From positions 1 through 43,121 of the forward strand of contig JABGRQ010000113.1 in the NCBI GenBank assembly GCA_018648225.1: DNA of 43,121 bases, read 5' to 3'. The position numbers and the translations under genes were made by a program. This document shows positions 7,265-15,648 of the stretch, in pieces. A model generated the notes under the pieces. That model searched no databases, was not told the origin of the DNA, and saw nothing but the letters and a program-made list of their open reading frames with translations. Origin of the DNA: Chloroflexota bacterium (GTDB lineage: Bacteria > Chloroflexota > Anaerolineae > Anaerolineales > UBA11858). Positions within the stretch are counted from its first letter, which is position 1, and each line of letters begins with the position of its first letter.

Positions 7265-9673
7265 ATGAGCAAACTTGGCGATGCATTCAAAAACTTATTG
7301 TCTGCGGAAGATGACGAAATAACAACAGTGGATGAAGTTGTAATAACACAAGGCGCGGAGGAAACTGAGATGGTTGATACGAAACTGGAAGAAGCTGCTG
7401 TTGAAAGCGCTGTCGAATCTGTAAAAGCCTCGGTGAGGGTAGCGGTAGAAGAAGCCGTTAGAGATGCGATTGCAGAGGCCAAAGGGACAGTTACAGACGC
7501 AATTCAGGAAGTGGTAGAAGACACGAATCTTGTTGCCATACCTCCAGCATCTCAACCCGGCAAAGAAGAATCGCGCGAAGCTCGCCCCCACGCCTTTGTA
7601 GTGATGCCTTTTGGCAAAAAGAAAGGTTTCGATGGTACCGAGATTGATTTCAATGCCATTTATCAAGACTTGATCAGACCTGCCCTGGAAGAAGCCGGTT
7701 TTGAACCTTTCCGTGCGGATGAAGAAACGACTACGGGCGATATTCTCACGGATATGTTTCAGGAATTACTCCTGGCTGATTTGGCAATCTGCGATTTGAG
7801 CATTGATAATGCCAATGTATATTACGAACTGGGCATTCGCCATGCGTTCCGCAAACGCGGCGTGGTGCATATTCAATCGGGGCGCGCCTATATGCCCTTT
7901 GATATTTTCAATGTGCGCACGATTCCGTATCACACAACTGATGAAGGCCTGCCTGACCCTGAATTTCTAGAGAAAGATATTCAGGCCATTTCGCGCGTTT
8001 GCCGTGATACTTGGGCTTCCGATCAGGAGGCCATTCACAGCCCGGTGTTCAATCTGCTAACCGGGCTGGAAGAACCCGATCGCAAAACCCTGCGCACACC
8101 GCTGGCAACTGGTTTCTGGCGCGAATATAATGAGTGGAAAGAACGCGTCACCGTGGCGCAGCGTCAGAAGCGCATCGGCGACATTATGCTGCTGACGGAA
8201 GAAATCAGCAATCCGCTGATTAAAGAAGAAGCCATTAATCAGGCCGGTCAGGCACTGCGCAGTATGGGACGGCACGAACTGGCTTTGCAGCAATATCGCC
8301 AGGGGATTGAACTGAACTCAAAAAACACCGAATTTCGCCGCCAGGAGGCTTTCCACCTGAACCGCTTGGGGCGCGTAGACGAAGCCATCGTCAAGCTGGA
8401 AAATTTGCTCGAAGAGGAACACAGCGACACAGAGGCGATCTCCTATTTGGGGCGCATCTACAAAGATATGTGGACCGAATCCTGGGAGCAGATCGGCGAC
8501 GAAAAAGTGCGCCTGCAAGAAGCGTTTGATGCATCGCATTGGCTGGTCAAATCCATTCAGACCTACCTCAAAGGTTTTTACTTCAATCTCAACGAGTATT
8601 ATCCCGGCATCAATGCCCTGACGCTCTCCATCATCCTCGACCACCTGGCTGAAATGTATGACGAGGGCGATGATCCCGATGTTCAGGCTGTGCGCGATTT
8701 GCTTTCCAACCTCAAAGGGACGCTGGAACTGGCGCTCGAACATCTCTCGCAAGATGACAGCAGCGATTACTGGACTTTGGTTTCCCTGGCCGAGTTATTG
8801 GTGATGACCTCGGATAACCCCAAAACTGTAAAACGCGCTTACAAAAAGGCGCTCACTGCGGCTCGCAAGAATATCTTCTTCCTGGAATCATCCATCAGCC
8901 AGCTCGAAATTTTGAGTTCGTTGGCCCTGCGTCCGGAATATGTAAAGGTGGGGGTTGAAGTTCTCAAAGATGAAATTCGCCGCATCCGTAAGGAACAACC
9001 CGAAGAAGAGAAGGATGAAATTGAAGACCCCAAAGCGAAAGACGAGCGCGTGATCCTGTTTGCCGGGCATAAGATGGACCGCGATGGACAAACCGAGCGC
9101 CGCTTCGTGACAGAGATGGAAAAAGAAGCCCGCAAGCGCATTGACGCCGCACTCGACAAATTCGATATTGGCAATGACGATTTGGGCGTAACCGCAGGGG
9201 CAGCCTGCGGCGGTGAGATCATTTTTATTGAGGCCTGCCTGGAGCGGGGGATGAAAGTTGAAGTCCACCTGCCTTATAGCGAGCCGCAATATATCAAACA
9301 GAATATTAGTTTCGCTGGCGATGCGTGGGTAGAGCGCTTCTACAATCTGCGCAATCACCCCGATGTCAATATCAGCTTCCAGCTTGACCATGTGGGTAAG
9401 GTAAAAACTGGAGATGATCTTTATAAGCGTAACAACCGCTGGGCGCTGTACTCCTCGTTGTTGTTGGGCATCGATCGAGCACGCTTGGTGGCTTTGTGGG
9501 ATGGCAAGGGCACAGATGTAGATCGGGATGGCGAGTTGGTCAACCACATGGTTGAAGAAATGCGCCACATGGGCGGTTTTGTGGAGCATATCAACACCAC
9601 CAAATTTGACTACTGGCAGGCCGGTGGCAAAGTTGGCGCTGCCCTCGATAAGCTGGCAGGGCTGGATATGTAA
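7265..9673 (+). CDS. Deoxyribosyltransferase/TIR-like domain - TPR region - SLOG-like domain protein
   Basis: The 802-residue protein begins at ATG 7265 behind GAGGAGG. An acidic helical N-terminus (~1-100) precedes a Rossmann-like domain at about 109-225, with FVVMPFGKKKGFD, ADLAICDLS and the hallmark NVYYELGIRHAF, as in nucleoside-deoxyribosyltransferase-like/TIR-like proteins. The Glu of YELG is the probable catalytic residue. Residues ~270-560 are helical TPR-like repeats (for example GRHELALQQYRQGIELN, GRVDEAIVKLENLLEE), comparable to the ASK1/MAP3K TRAFs-binding (DUF4071) region. From about 593 comes a SLOG-like fold: VILFAGHKMD, then GVTAGAACGGEIIFIEACLERG, then VHLPY. SLOG domains are linked to nucleotide sensing or processing. 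There is no kinase domain. It closes the cluster 51 bases before a strong bidirectional terminator. It may cleave or sense a nucleotide and act on the SLATT partner; this is inference. Confidence 0.8.
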   Translation: MSKLGDAFKNLLSAEDDEITTVDEVVITQGAEETEMVDTKLEEAAVESAVESVKASVRVAVEEAVRDAIAEAKGTVTDAIQEVVEDTNLVAIPPASQPGKEESREARPHAFVVMPFGKKKGFDGTEIDFNAIYQDLIRPALEEAGFEPFRADEETTTGDILTDMFQELLLADLAICDLSIDNANVYYELGIRHAFRKRGVVHIQSGRAYMPFDIFNVRTIPYHTTDEGLPDPEFLEKDIQAISRVCRDTWASDQEAIHSPVFNLLTGLEEPDRKTLRTPLATGFWREYNEWKERVTVAQRQKRIGDIMLLTEEISNPLIKEEAINQAGQALRSMGRHELALQQYRQGIELNSKNTEFRRQEAFHLNRLGRVDEAIVKLENLLEEEHSDTEAISYLGRIYKDMWTESWEQIGDEKVRLQEAFDASHWLVKSIQTYLKGFYFNLNEYYPGINALTLSIILDHLAEMYDEGDDPDVQAVRDLLSNLKGTLELALEHLSQDDSSDYWTLVSLAELLVMTSDNPKTVKRAYKKALTAARKNIFFLESSISQLEILSSLALRPEYVKVGVEVLKDEIRRIRKEQPEEEKDEIEDPKAKDERVILFAGHKMDRDGQTERRFVTEMEKEARKRIDAALDKFDIGNDDLGVTAGAACGGEIIFIEACLERGMKVEVHLPYSEPQYIKQNISFAGDAWVERFYNLRNHPDVNISFQLDHVGKVKTGDDLYKRNNRWALYSSLLLGIDRARLVALWDGKGTDVDRDGELVNHMVEEMRHMGGFVEHINTTKFDYWQAGGKVGAALDKLAGLDM

Positions 9674-9713
9674 CCCCCACCCCTGACCCCGCCCCCAATT
9701 TGGGAGAGGGGGA
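9674..9713. repeat. C-rich palindromic repeat, copy 1
   Basis: A run of C-rich blocks followed by GGGAGAGGGGGA starts directly at the upstream stop codon. Similar C-rich/G-rich imperfect palindromes lie at 14555-14604, 32928-33013 and 40701-40800, so this is a dispersed repeat family. Confidence 0.7.
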
Positions 9714-9723
9714 TCCGCGAATA

Positions 9724-9768
9724 AAAAAACAGATGAGCCGTAACAATGTTGCGGCTCATCTGTTTTTT
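9724..9768. terminator. Bidirectional intrinsic terminator
   Basis: A perfect 17-bp stem (A-run plus CAGATGAGCCG at 9724-9740, complement at 9752-9768) with an 11-nt loop and A/T runs at both ends separates the convergent 802-residue gene and the BNR-repeat gene. It should stop transcription from both sides. Confidence 0.9.
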
Positions 9769-9786
9769 CGAAAATGAGCGTGAGCG

Positions 9787-11910
9787 TTACTCAGAAACCT
9801 TCAAAACACCAAATCCCTTCGTTGCATAATACACCAGGCGCGGCTGATTGGTGTCGAATTGGATCGCCTGGATTTCGATACCTGTCAACTCCGTTGGGCC
9901 TGCTTTCCAGGTTGCCCCGCCATCATCTGAAATAAATGCTCCCTCAGTTGTGCCTGCGTAAATCAGGTTAGCGCGTGTGGGATGCGCGGCAATACTCGTC
10001 ACCACCGATCCGCTCAGCGCGGCAGGCACCCAGCCGATTCCGCCAATATATTTATAAACCCCGTTGCTGGTGCCCACATACAACACATCATGGTTAAATG
10101 TATCCAACGTCAGTGAGTAGGCTGCCACGCCCGCCAGCCCCATATCTCCCCAGGTCGCGCCGCCATCCAGGCTCATTTGCACGCTGCCCGCCCTGTTGGT
10201 GGCGGCGTACACCCGATTAGGTTCCCCAGGTACAACTACCAGCGCATACACGCTCGTCCCTGCCAGCCCCATCGCCGCCCAACTTTGCCCATCATCCATA
10301 CTGCGGTAAACACCCCCGCCCGCCGTCCCCAGATAGCCCATCGCTGGAGAAGTATTGGTGAAGGTTAAGCATAGCAGGGGGATAGATGCCGCCTGGGGTA
10401 GATTGGTGGGCAGGCTTTCATCGGGGAAGAGTTGCTCGAAGACGTCATCCTGATGGAAGGGGTGAACGGACTCCTCCGCTGTGGGTACGGCTCCCGAAAG
10501 AAAATTCCCGCCCGCGGGCTGCCACCCTCCCCCGTTGAGCGTGTCCCGTCGATATAGGCCGGATTCATCTGTCAGGGCGTAGAGCCAGCTTGTTTGAACA
10601 GGATGCACCACCAGAGCGTGGACGCGCTTGTCCACTATACCTTGGTGATAATCTCCCCAGGTTGCGCCCCCATCCAGTGAGCGCGCTATCCATCCGGGAT
10701 ACAAACTGGCGTACAGCGTTTGCGAATTGCCGGGCTGCACCAACAGCGATGTGACCTTACTGGCATTCAGGCCTTGCTGGCTGTGCTCCCAACTGCCGCC
10801 GTTATTTGTGCTGCGGAACAGCCCGTTATGCAGCGTGCCGCTGAGAAGCTGGCTGTAATGTGCCGGGCGCGGAATAACATCGAGAATAATTTCGCTGCTC
10901 AACCCCGCCGTCGACCAGCTTTCACCGGCATTGGTGGAACGCATAATACCGTGGTCAAATGTGCCCAGGTAGAGAGTGTCTTTGTTGTTGGGGTTAACGG
11001 CGATGCGATACGTGCGCACTTGTGAGACGTTGTTGGTTTTCAAACTCCACACGTCGCCGCGGTTGGTGGATTTATAGACACCCGTAGGATGGAACACGCC
11101 CAGATAAACTGTGCTGGTATTGACGCGCGGATCGGGTTCAATGGCACGTCCGGTGCGATCGCCGACACCATTATTAACCGCCTGCCAGCTTCGACCGTAG
11201 TCAAGGCTGCGATAAGCGCCATGCTCGTGCGTGGCAGCGTAGACGATATTGGCGCTATGCGGGTAGATCGAGAGATCGTAGGCCCAATCTTGCTCGCCAG
11301 AGCCGCCCACGTTGGTCAGCACAGGCTGCCAGCTTTGGCCGCCATCTTCGCTGCGGTAGACCACCCCGCGCCACGGCGCCGCGCCGTTGTTGGATTCGCC
11401 GCGCGTGGCGGCATAGACGCGAGAAGTGCGTGCGGGGTCAATTTCAATCGCGTAGGAGATCGCCCCACCCTGAATGCCTGCATCGCTGCGATACCACGAT
11501 TCACCCCCGTTGATCGATTTATAAATGCCGCCGCGATACGTCCCCGCGTAGAGTACCAGCCTATTGCGCGGGGCAATCGTCACCACAGTCACATCCCGGT
11601 TTTGCAGCCCGGCGCTGACATCGCGCCAGGTGAGGCCGCCATCTTCGCTCTTAAAAATGCCGTGCCCGTGTACCGCAGCAAAGGCGGTATTGGGATTTTC
11701 GGGGTCGTAGATCAAATCGGTAACTGAACCACCCCCCGGGCCAATCCACGCGCTGAAGGCAGGGTAGTTGATCTCACTGGCAGCAATGATGGGCAGGTAA
11801 ACGCGGAAAGGCTGGTCGGCAGTATTATCGGCAGAACCTGCGACACTCACAAGCCAGAAACTTGTGAGTGCAACGAGCAGTGCGGGGATGAGAAAAATGC
11901 GTTTTTGCAT
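9787..11910 (-). CDS. Secreted BNR/sortilin-like beta-propeller protein
   Basis: The 707-residue product starts with a signal peptide (basic MQKR, hydrophobic core to about residue 22, then GSADN). The rest is built of about a dozen BNR/Asp-box repeats such as SEDGGLTW, SINGGESW, SEDGGQSW, STNAGESW and SLDGGATW, alternating with beta-rich segments (VYAAT, LYAGT). This is the VPS10/sortilin- and HCF136-like propeller seen in many extracellular proteins; usual roles are binding or glycan contact rather than catalysis. No sialidase catalytic residues could be recognised. It is a single-gene unit with no obvious partner, bounded by the terminator at 9724-9768. No clear Shine-Dalgarno precedes the ATG. 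Confidence 0.85.
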   Translation of the reverse strand: MQKRIFLIPALLVALTSFWLVSVAGSADNTADQPFRVYLPIIAASEINYPAFSAWIGPGGGSVTDLIYDPENPNTAFAAVHGHGIFKSEDGGLTWRDVSAGLQNRDVTVVTIAPRNRLVLYAGTYRGGIYKSINGGESWYRSDAGIQGGAISYAIEIDPARTSRVYAATRGESNNGAAPWRGVVYRSEDGGQSWQPVLTNVGGSGEQDWAYDLSIYPHSANIVYAATHEHGAYRSLDYGRSWQAVNNGVGDRTGRAIEPDPRVNTSTVYLGVFHPTGVYKSTNRGDVWSLKTNNVSQVRTYRIAVNPNNKDTLYLGTFDHGIMRSTNAGESWSTAGLSSEIILDVIPRPAHYSQLLSGTLHNGLFRSTNNGGSWEHSQQGLNASKVTSLLVQPGNSQTLYASLYPGWIARSLDGGATWGDYHQGIVDKRVHALVVHPVQTSWLYALTDESGLYRRDTLNGGGWQPAGGNFLSGAVPTAEESVHPFHQDDVFEQLFPDESLPTNLPQAASIPLLCLTFTNTSPAMGYLGTAGGGVYRSMDDGQSWAAMGLAGTSVYALVVVPGEPNRVYAATNRAGSVQMSLDGGATWGDMGLAGVAAYSLTLDTFNHDVLYVGTSNGVYKYIGGIGWVPAALSGSVVTSIAAHPTRANLIYAGTTEGAFISDDGGATWKAGPTELTGIEIQAIQFDTNQPRLVYYATKGFGVLKVSE

Positions 11911-12004
11911 AGAAGAGTGAGTGCAAGAAACTTGCCGACTTACCTGATATCATTCCAAACGGTAGTTCCCAAAGAGCCAATTTTTACCTGCACAGGCCTG
12001 CGAT

Positions 12005-12811
12005 TTAACGATCAAATAAACCAAGTAACGTCTTCGTGCGTTTTCCAACCTTGCCATTCCCAATTGGAGCGCCATCGACTTCAACGATGGGTAACACGCG
12101 TTTACTGGTCGAAGTCACGAAGGCTTCATCGGCTGTAAAAAGCTCCTCAAGCGCAATCTCTCTTTCTTCCACAGAGTATTTTTGCGGCGCAAGTTTAAGC
12201 ACAATTTTTCGGGTAATCCCGTGCAAAATATGCGCCTGCGCCGTCACCAGCGTATCGCCGTGAAAGAGAAAAAAGTTGCTGCGCGGGCATTCAGTAATGC
12301 CATGCACCCCATAAAAAAGCATATCAAACGCGCCTTTTTGGCGCAGCAGCGGCAGCAAGCGGATCGAGTTCATATAGTTCAGCGATTTAACCTGCGGCAA
12401 TTCGCGCTGATACGCCACGGTGATTAAATTTTTGCCATGTATATATGTTTCTGGCGGGTAGGTTGGCAATTCTTCAGTACTGACGATAAAATTTGGATTT
12501 TCCAGCGGATGGGGATCATCAGCATAGCCCCCGGTGAGAATCAGTCGGATGGCAGGATTGGCGAAGCGGCTTTCAGCGATAAGCTGCCGGGCGATATCGC
12601 TGATCTCATCATCCGATGCGGGGGGCACGAGACCCAGCTCCGCAGCGGATTGCCGGAAACGAGCCAGATGGTCATTGAAATGAAAGAGTTCGCCGCGTAG
12701 TGTACGGGCATAGTCAAACACCCCATAGCTGCGCTGCAAGCCCAAATCTGCCACCCGGATCGTGGCTTGATCGCTGGGAAGAAACTGCCCATTGATAAAG
12801 CAATTATCCAT
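12005..12811 (-). CDS. Class IV PLP-dependent aminotransferase (IlvE/PabC/D-amino-acid transaminase type)
   Basis: Residues from FINGQFLP through SYGVFDYARTLRGELFHFNDHLARF and the later SNFFLFHGDTLVTAQ/ILHGITRKIVLKLA match fold-type IV aminotransferases. These are branched-chain aminotransferase, aminodeoxychorismate lyase and D-amino-acid transaminase relatives of 270-300 residues. The PLP lysine is probably in LNYMNSIRLL/KSLNYMN, which is the less typical form. The start is best placed at ATG 12811, overlapping the YwbE stop by 8 bases; an in-frame TTG at 12823 would add four residues. The pair is one operon with coupled translation. The substrate cannot be assigned between the three subfamilies without a phylogeny. 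Confidence 0.85.
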   Translation of the reverse strand: MDNCFINGQFLPSDQATIRVADLGLQRSYGVFDYARTLRGELFHFNDHLARFRQSAAELGLVPPASDDEISDIARQLIAESRFANPAIRLILTGGYADDPHPLENPNFIVSTEELPTYPPETYIHGKNLITVAYQRELPQVKSLNYMNSIRLLPLLRQKGAFDMLFYGVHGITECPRSNFFLFHGDTLVTAQAHILHGITRKIVLKLAPQKYSVEEREIALEELFTADEAFVTSTSKRVLPIVEVDGAPIGNGKVGKRTKTLLGLFDR

Positions 12812-13010
12812 GGGGCACGACAATCTCTTTTACCCGCCCAACTTTGCCATCGGCCAGCCGCACTTTAATCCCGTGCGGGTGTGATGCCGATTTCGTAAGA
12901 ATATCTTGCACAATACCTTCGGTAAGTTTACCGCTGCGTTGATCTTGTTTTTGCACAATACGCACACATAGTCCGGGTTTGATCTGATTTCGTGGAATCG
13001 TAGTCATCAT
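12804..13010 (-). CDS. ywbE: YwbE family protein (DUF2196)
   Basis: The 68-residue protein has the length and motifs of the YwbE family: IKPGLCVRIVQKQDQRSGKLTEG, GIVQDILTKSASHPHGIKVRL and ADGKVGRVKEI. It forms a small beta-barrel-like protein of unknown function that is widespread in bacteria. Two ATG codons in tandem (13010 and 13007) follow GAGG, and the second has the better spacing. Its stop overlaps the start of the aminotransferase gene, so the two are translationally coupled. The upstream region holds the 121-bp palindromic element at 13035-13155, which must lie close to or inside its promoter. Confidence 0.85.
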   Translation of the reverse strand: MMTTIPRNQIKPGLCVRIVQKQDQRSGKLTEGIVQDILTKSASHPHGIKVRLADGKVGRVKEIVVPHG

Positions 13011-13034
13011 ACAAGCCTCATTTCTGGTTTAATT

Positions 13035-13155
13035 GTAACTGCTCAGCCTCGAACAAAAAGAGGCCGAAAAAAGAGGTGTGCGTGGGGGCGTACGCCCCCA
13101 CGCACACCTCTTTTTTCGGAATTCCCTCTGCGAAGGCGTTAGCCTGAGCAGTTAC
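13035..13155. repeat. 121-bp inverted-repeat element with a perfect 56-bp palindrome
   Basis: The ends GTAACTGCTCAGCCT (13035-13049) and AGCCTGAGCAGTTAC (13141-13155) are inverted with one mismatch. The core 13064-13119 is a perfect palindrome, 27 bp per arm around a central TA. It lies between the divergent ywbE and ggt genes and encodes nothing. It looks like a non-autonomous MITE-like or REP-like element. Transcribed, it would fold into a very stable hairpin with a U-run on either strand and so could terminate transcription. Confidence 0.75.
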
Positions 13156-13267
13156 TTAGATTGCTGCTTGCGGCAGCCAAAGCTCTATTAGTATAATGGA
13201 GAAACCATAAATCGAGGTAGGCTGAACAGACTCCTTTTGGGGTTGATTCAGTTCCAGGAGTTTTCCC

Positions 13268-14947
13268 TTGCACTTTGAATATAATTTTTCTTCCCGGCGC
13301 TCCCCGGTGATGGGAATGCGTGGCATGGTAGCCACATCCCAGCCCCTGGCCGTTGCCGCCGGGCTTGAAATTCTCGCCCGCGGCGGCAGTGCCGCCGATG
13401 CAGCCATCGCCACTGCTGCCGCCCTCAACGTCACCGAGCCAACTTCCACGGGGATTGGCGGGGATGCGTTTGCGCTCTACTATGAAGCCGCCACAGGGCA
13501 GGTTACGGCACTGAACGCCTCGGGGCGCGCCCCCGCCGCATTGACCATCGAGCTCATCCAAAAAGACGGCCTGTTCACCAATTCCCAATCACCAATTAGC
13601 AATCCTTACCATCCCCACACCATCACCGTGCCGGGTGCTTGCTCCGGCTGGAGTGAGATGGTGGCGCGTCACGGGTGTTTGACCCTGGCCGATGTGCTGG
13701 CTCCTGCTATACGGCTGGCCGAGGCTGGTTTCCCGGTTGCCCCGGTGACAGCTCACTTTTGGAAGCGCGGCGCAGAGCGCCAATTAGCGCAGGCGCTCAA
13801 TGGCCACGAACTGACTATCACAGGGTGCGCGCCAAAACCCGGCGAGATCTTCCGCAACCCGGGGCTGGCGCGCACCTTTCGGGCGGTCGCCGCGGGCGGC
13901 GTAGACGCGTTTTACCGCGGCGAAATCGCTGCAGCCATCGTGGCTGTCATTAAACAGGCGGGCGGCTGTATGACTCTCGATGATCTGGCCGCACATCAAG
14001 CCACCTGGGATGAACCGATCAGCACCATCTACCGCGGCTACCGCGTATGGGAGTGCCCGCCCAACGGCCAGGGTTTAGCTGCCTTGTTGGGGCTGAATTT
14101 GCTCGAAGGCTTCGACATTGCCGCGCTGAAGCCGCTTTCAGCGGAACGCTTGCACCTGCAAATTGATTCCATGCGCCTGGCTTTTGCCGATACGCGCTGG
14201 TACGCCGCCGACCCCACTTTCTCTCCCGCGCCGCTTGCCGAACTGCTCTCGAAAGAATATGCCGCTGAACGCCGCGCACAAATTGACCCACAGCGCGCCA
14301 GCCTTGACCAGCAGCGCGGCACGCCTGTGGCCTCATCGGATACCGTCTACCTCAGCGTGGTGGATGGCGAAGGTAACGCCTGCTCGTTCATCAACAGCAA
14401 CTATATGGGCTTCGGCACCGGGATTGTGCCCAAAGGTTGGGGTTTCACCTTGCAAAACCGCGGCCACAACTTTAGTCTTGATCCCAAACACCCCAATGCA
14501 CTAATGCCGGGCAAGCGGCCATATCACACAATTATTCCCTCGATGATTACCATTCCCTCTCCCCCAACCCATCTTCCCCAGGGAGAGGGGCAAAGGGGTG
14601 AGGGCCTATTCGCCAGCTTTGGCGTGATGGGCGGTTTTATGCAGCCACAGGGGCATCTACAGGTTGCCAGCGCCTTAATCGACGATCAACTCAACCCGCA
14701 GGCCGCTCTCGACCAACCGCGCTTTTGCATTGATGCTGCGACAGCCGGTGGCGCGCTCGACCTGGAAGAAGGCCTACTCCCCGCTGAAATCCAAAAACTG
14801 GCTGATATGGGGCACCCTGTTCGTATGGTCAATGGCTATGGGCGGGCGGTCTTCGGGCGCGGGCAGGTGATTTGCCGCGACCCCGAAAGCGGCGCGCTGA
14901 CCGGCGGCAGCGATCCCCGCGCCGATGGCTGCGCGATGAGTTTATAG
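13268..14947 (+). CDS. ggt: Gamma-glutamyltransferase
   Basis: This N-terminal-nucleophile hydrolase cleaves glutathione or other gamma-glutamyl compounds and can transfer the glutamyl group. The family signature begins SRRSPVMGMRGMVATSQPLA. The autoprocessing site is DTVYLSVVDGEGNA, making Thr359 the nucleophile of the small subunit; SNYMGFGTGIV and FGVMGGFMQPQGH follow as expected. The start is a TTG with GGAG eight bases upstream. No signal peptide is visible, so a cytoplasmic enzyme is likely. Between SMIT and LFASFGVMGGF the protein carries about 17 extra residues (PSPPTHLPQGEGQRGEG) encoded by a C-rich palindromic repeat in frame at 14555-14604. The site is a beta-turn in relatives (usually KDGK), so activity may be kept. 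Confidence 0.92.
   Translation: MHFEYNFSSRRSPVMGMRGMVATSQPLAVAAGLEILARGGSAADAAIATAAALNVTEPTSTGIGGDAFALYYEAATGQVTALNASGRAPAALTIELIQKDGLFTNSQSPISNPYHPHTITVPGACSGWSEMVARHGCLTLADVLAPAIRLAEAGFPVAPVTAHFWKRGAERQLAQALNGHELTITGCAPKPGEIFRNPGLARTFRAVAAGGVDAFYRGEIAAAIVAVIKQAGGCMTLDDLAAHQATWDEPISTIYRGYRVWECPPNGQGLAALLGLNLLEGFDIAALKPLSAERLHLQIDSMRLAFADTRWYAADPTFSPAPLAELLSKEYAAERRAQIDPQRASLDQQRGTPVASSDTVYLSVVDGEGNACSFINSNYMGFGTGIVPKGWGFTLQNRGHNFSLDPKHPNALMPGKRPYHTIIPSMITIPSPPTHLPQGEGQRGEGLFASFGVMGGFMQPQGHLQVASALIDDQLNPQAALDQPRFCIDAATAGGALDLEEGLLPAEIQKLADMGHPVRMVNGYGRAVFGRGQVICRDPESGALTGGSDPRADGCAMSL
14555..14604. repeat. C-rich palindromic repeat, copy 2, in frame inside ggt
   Basis: CCCTCTCCCCC... followed by GGGAGAGGGG and GGGGTGAGGG is the same C-rich palindrome found in intergenic positions elsewhere in the window. 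Here it is translated as part of gamma-glutamyltransferase without shifting the frame. Confidence 0.8.
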
Positions 14948-14987
14948 GAATGCTAATAAAGGTTTAACACCCGTTATAAATTACAAA

Positions 14988-14996
14988 TGCTATAAT
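14988..14996 (+). promoter_or_regulatory. Extended -10 promoter of the ferritin gene
   Basis: TGCTATAATC contains a perfect TATAAT (14991-14996) with the TG extension. It lies about 58 bases before the ferritin start, with no convincing -35 box. The adjacent AT-rich sequence might hold an iron- or peroxide-regulator site, but no consensus could be recognised. Confidence 0.6.
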
Positions 14997-15053
14997 CGAA
15001 TGACATTCAGGTATAGATAAAAAGGTTCACAAAAAAAGAATAAGGAGACAAAA

Positions 15054-15563
15054 ATGATTCTCAGCAAACAACTTGAAGATGCCATCAATGCCCAGGTGGG
15101 TGCGGAATTTGCAGCCAGTTTACAATATGTGAGCATTGCGGCTTATTTCGATGCCGATGACCTGCCACAATTGGCGGCTTTTTTCTACCGTCAAGCCGAA
15201 GAGGAGAAAGAGCACGCCATGAAGTTTGCCCACTATATCGTCGAGGCGGGCGGTCAGGTGCGTATTCCTGCAATTAACAAAACAGAATACGATTTTACAT
15301 CTCCGAAACACTGCGCGCAACTGGCGCTGGATTGGGAGACCGAAGTCACGCGCATGATTAACGGGCTGATGGATATTGCCATTAACGATAAAGATTATAT
15401 CTCTCAGGATTTCTTACGCTGGTTTGTTGCCGAACAATTAGAAGAGATTTCGACAATGGGCACGCTGCTCAAAACCATTGAGCGCGCCAAAGATAATATT
15501 CTGTGGGTCGAAGATTTTCTGGCACGCAACCCGATTGTTGAGCCGGAAGCGGCTGCTGAATAA
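15054..15563 (+). CDS. ftn: Ferritin (bacterial non-haem)
   Basis: The 169-residue protein is a four-helix-bundle ferritin of normal length. Ferroxidase-type residues are visible in VGAEFAASLQY (helix A Glu), AEEEKEHAMKF (helix B Glu and His) and the later WETEVTRMI and VAEQLEEI segments. It oxidises Fe(II) and stores the iron in a 24-subunit shell, limiting Fenton chemistry. AAGGAGA seven bases before ATG 15054 supports the start. It has its own extended -10 promoter and a downstream hairpin shared with the convergent operon, so it is a single-gene unit. Confidence 0.93.
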   Translation: MILSKQLEDAINAQVGAEFAASLQYVSIAAYFDADDLPQLAAFFYRQAEEEKEHAMKFAHYIVEAGGQVRIPAINKTEYDFTSPKHCAQLALDWETEVTRMINGLMDIAINDKDYISQDFLRWFVAEQLEEISTMGTLLKTIERAKDNILWVEDFLARNPIVEPEAAAE

Positions 15564-15597
15564 ACCAGCCATCCCTTTGAGCATAGACTTAACACAA

Positions 15598-15632
15598 AAA
15601 CGGGCACCCACATCGGGCGCCCGTTTGTTTTT
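15598..15632. terminator. Terminator between ferritin and the convergent operon
   Basis: AAACGGGC (15598-15605) pairs with GCCCGTTT (15619-15626), and CCC/GGG extend the stem past one mismatch. A T-rich run follows on the + strand and an A/T-rich flank lies on the other side. Confidence 0.75.
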
Positions 15633-15648
15633 CCTGTTTTTTAGGTGA

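Noticed and set aside
8888-9589. 233-codon open frame on the minus strand
   Set aside because: Shadow of the SLOG-like region of the + strand gene; no ribosome site and no family resemblance.
12812-12823. TTG start for the aminotransferase
   Set aside because: The ATG at 12811 fits the family start and gives the usual short overlap with the upstream stop.
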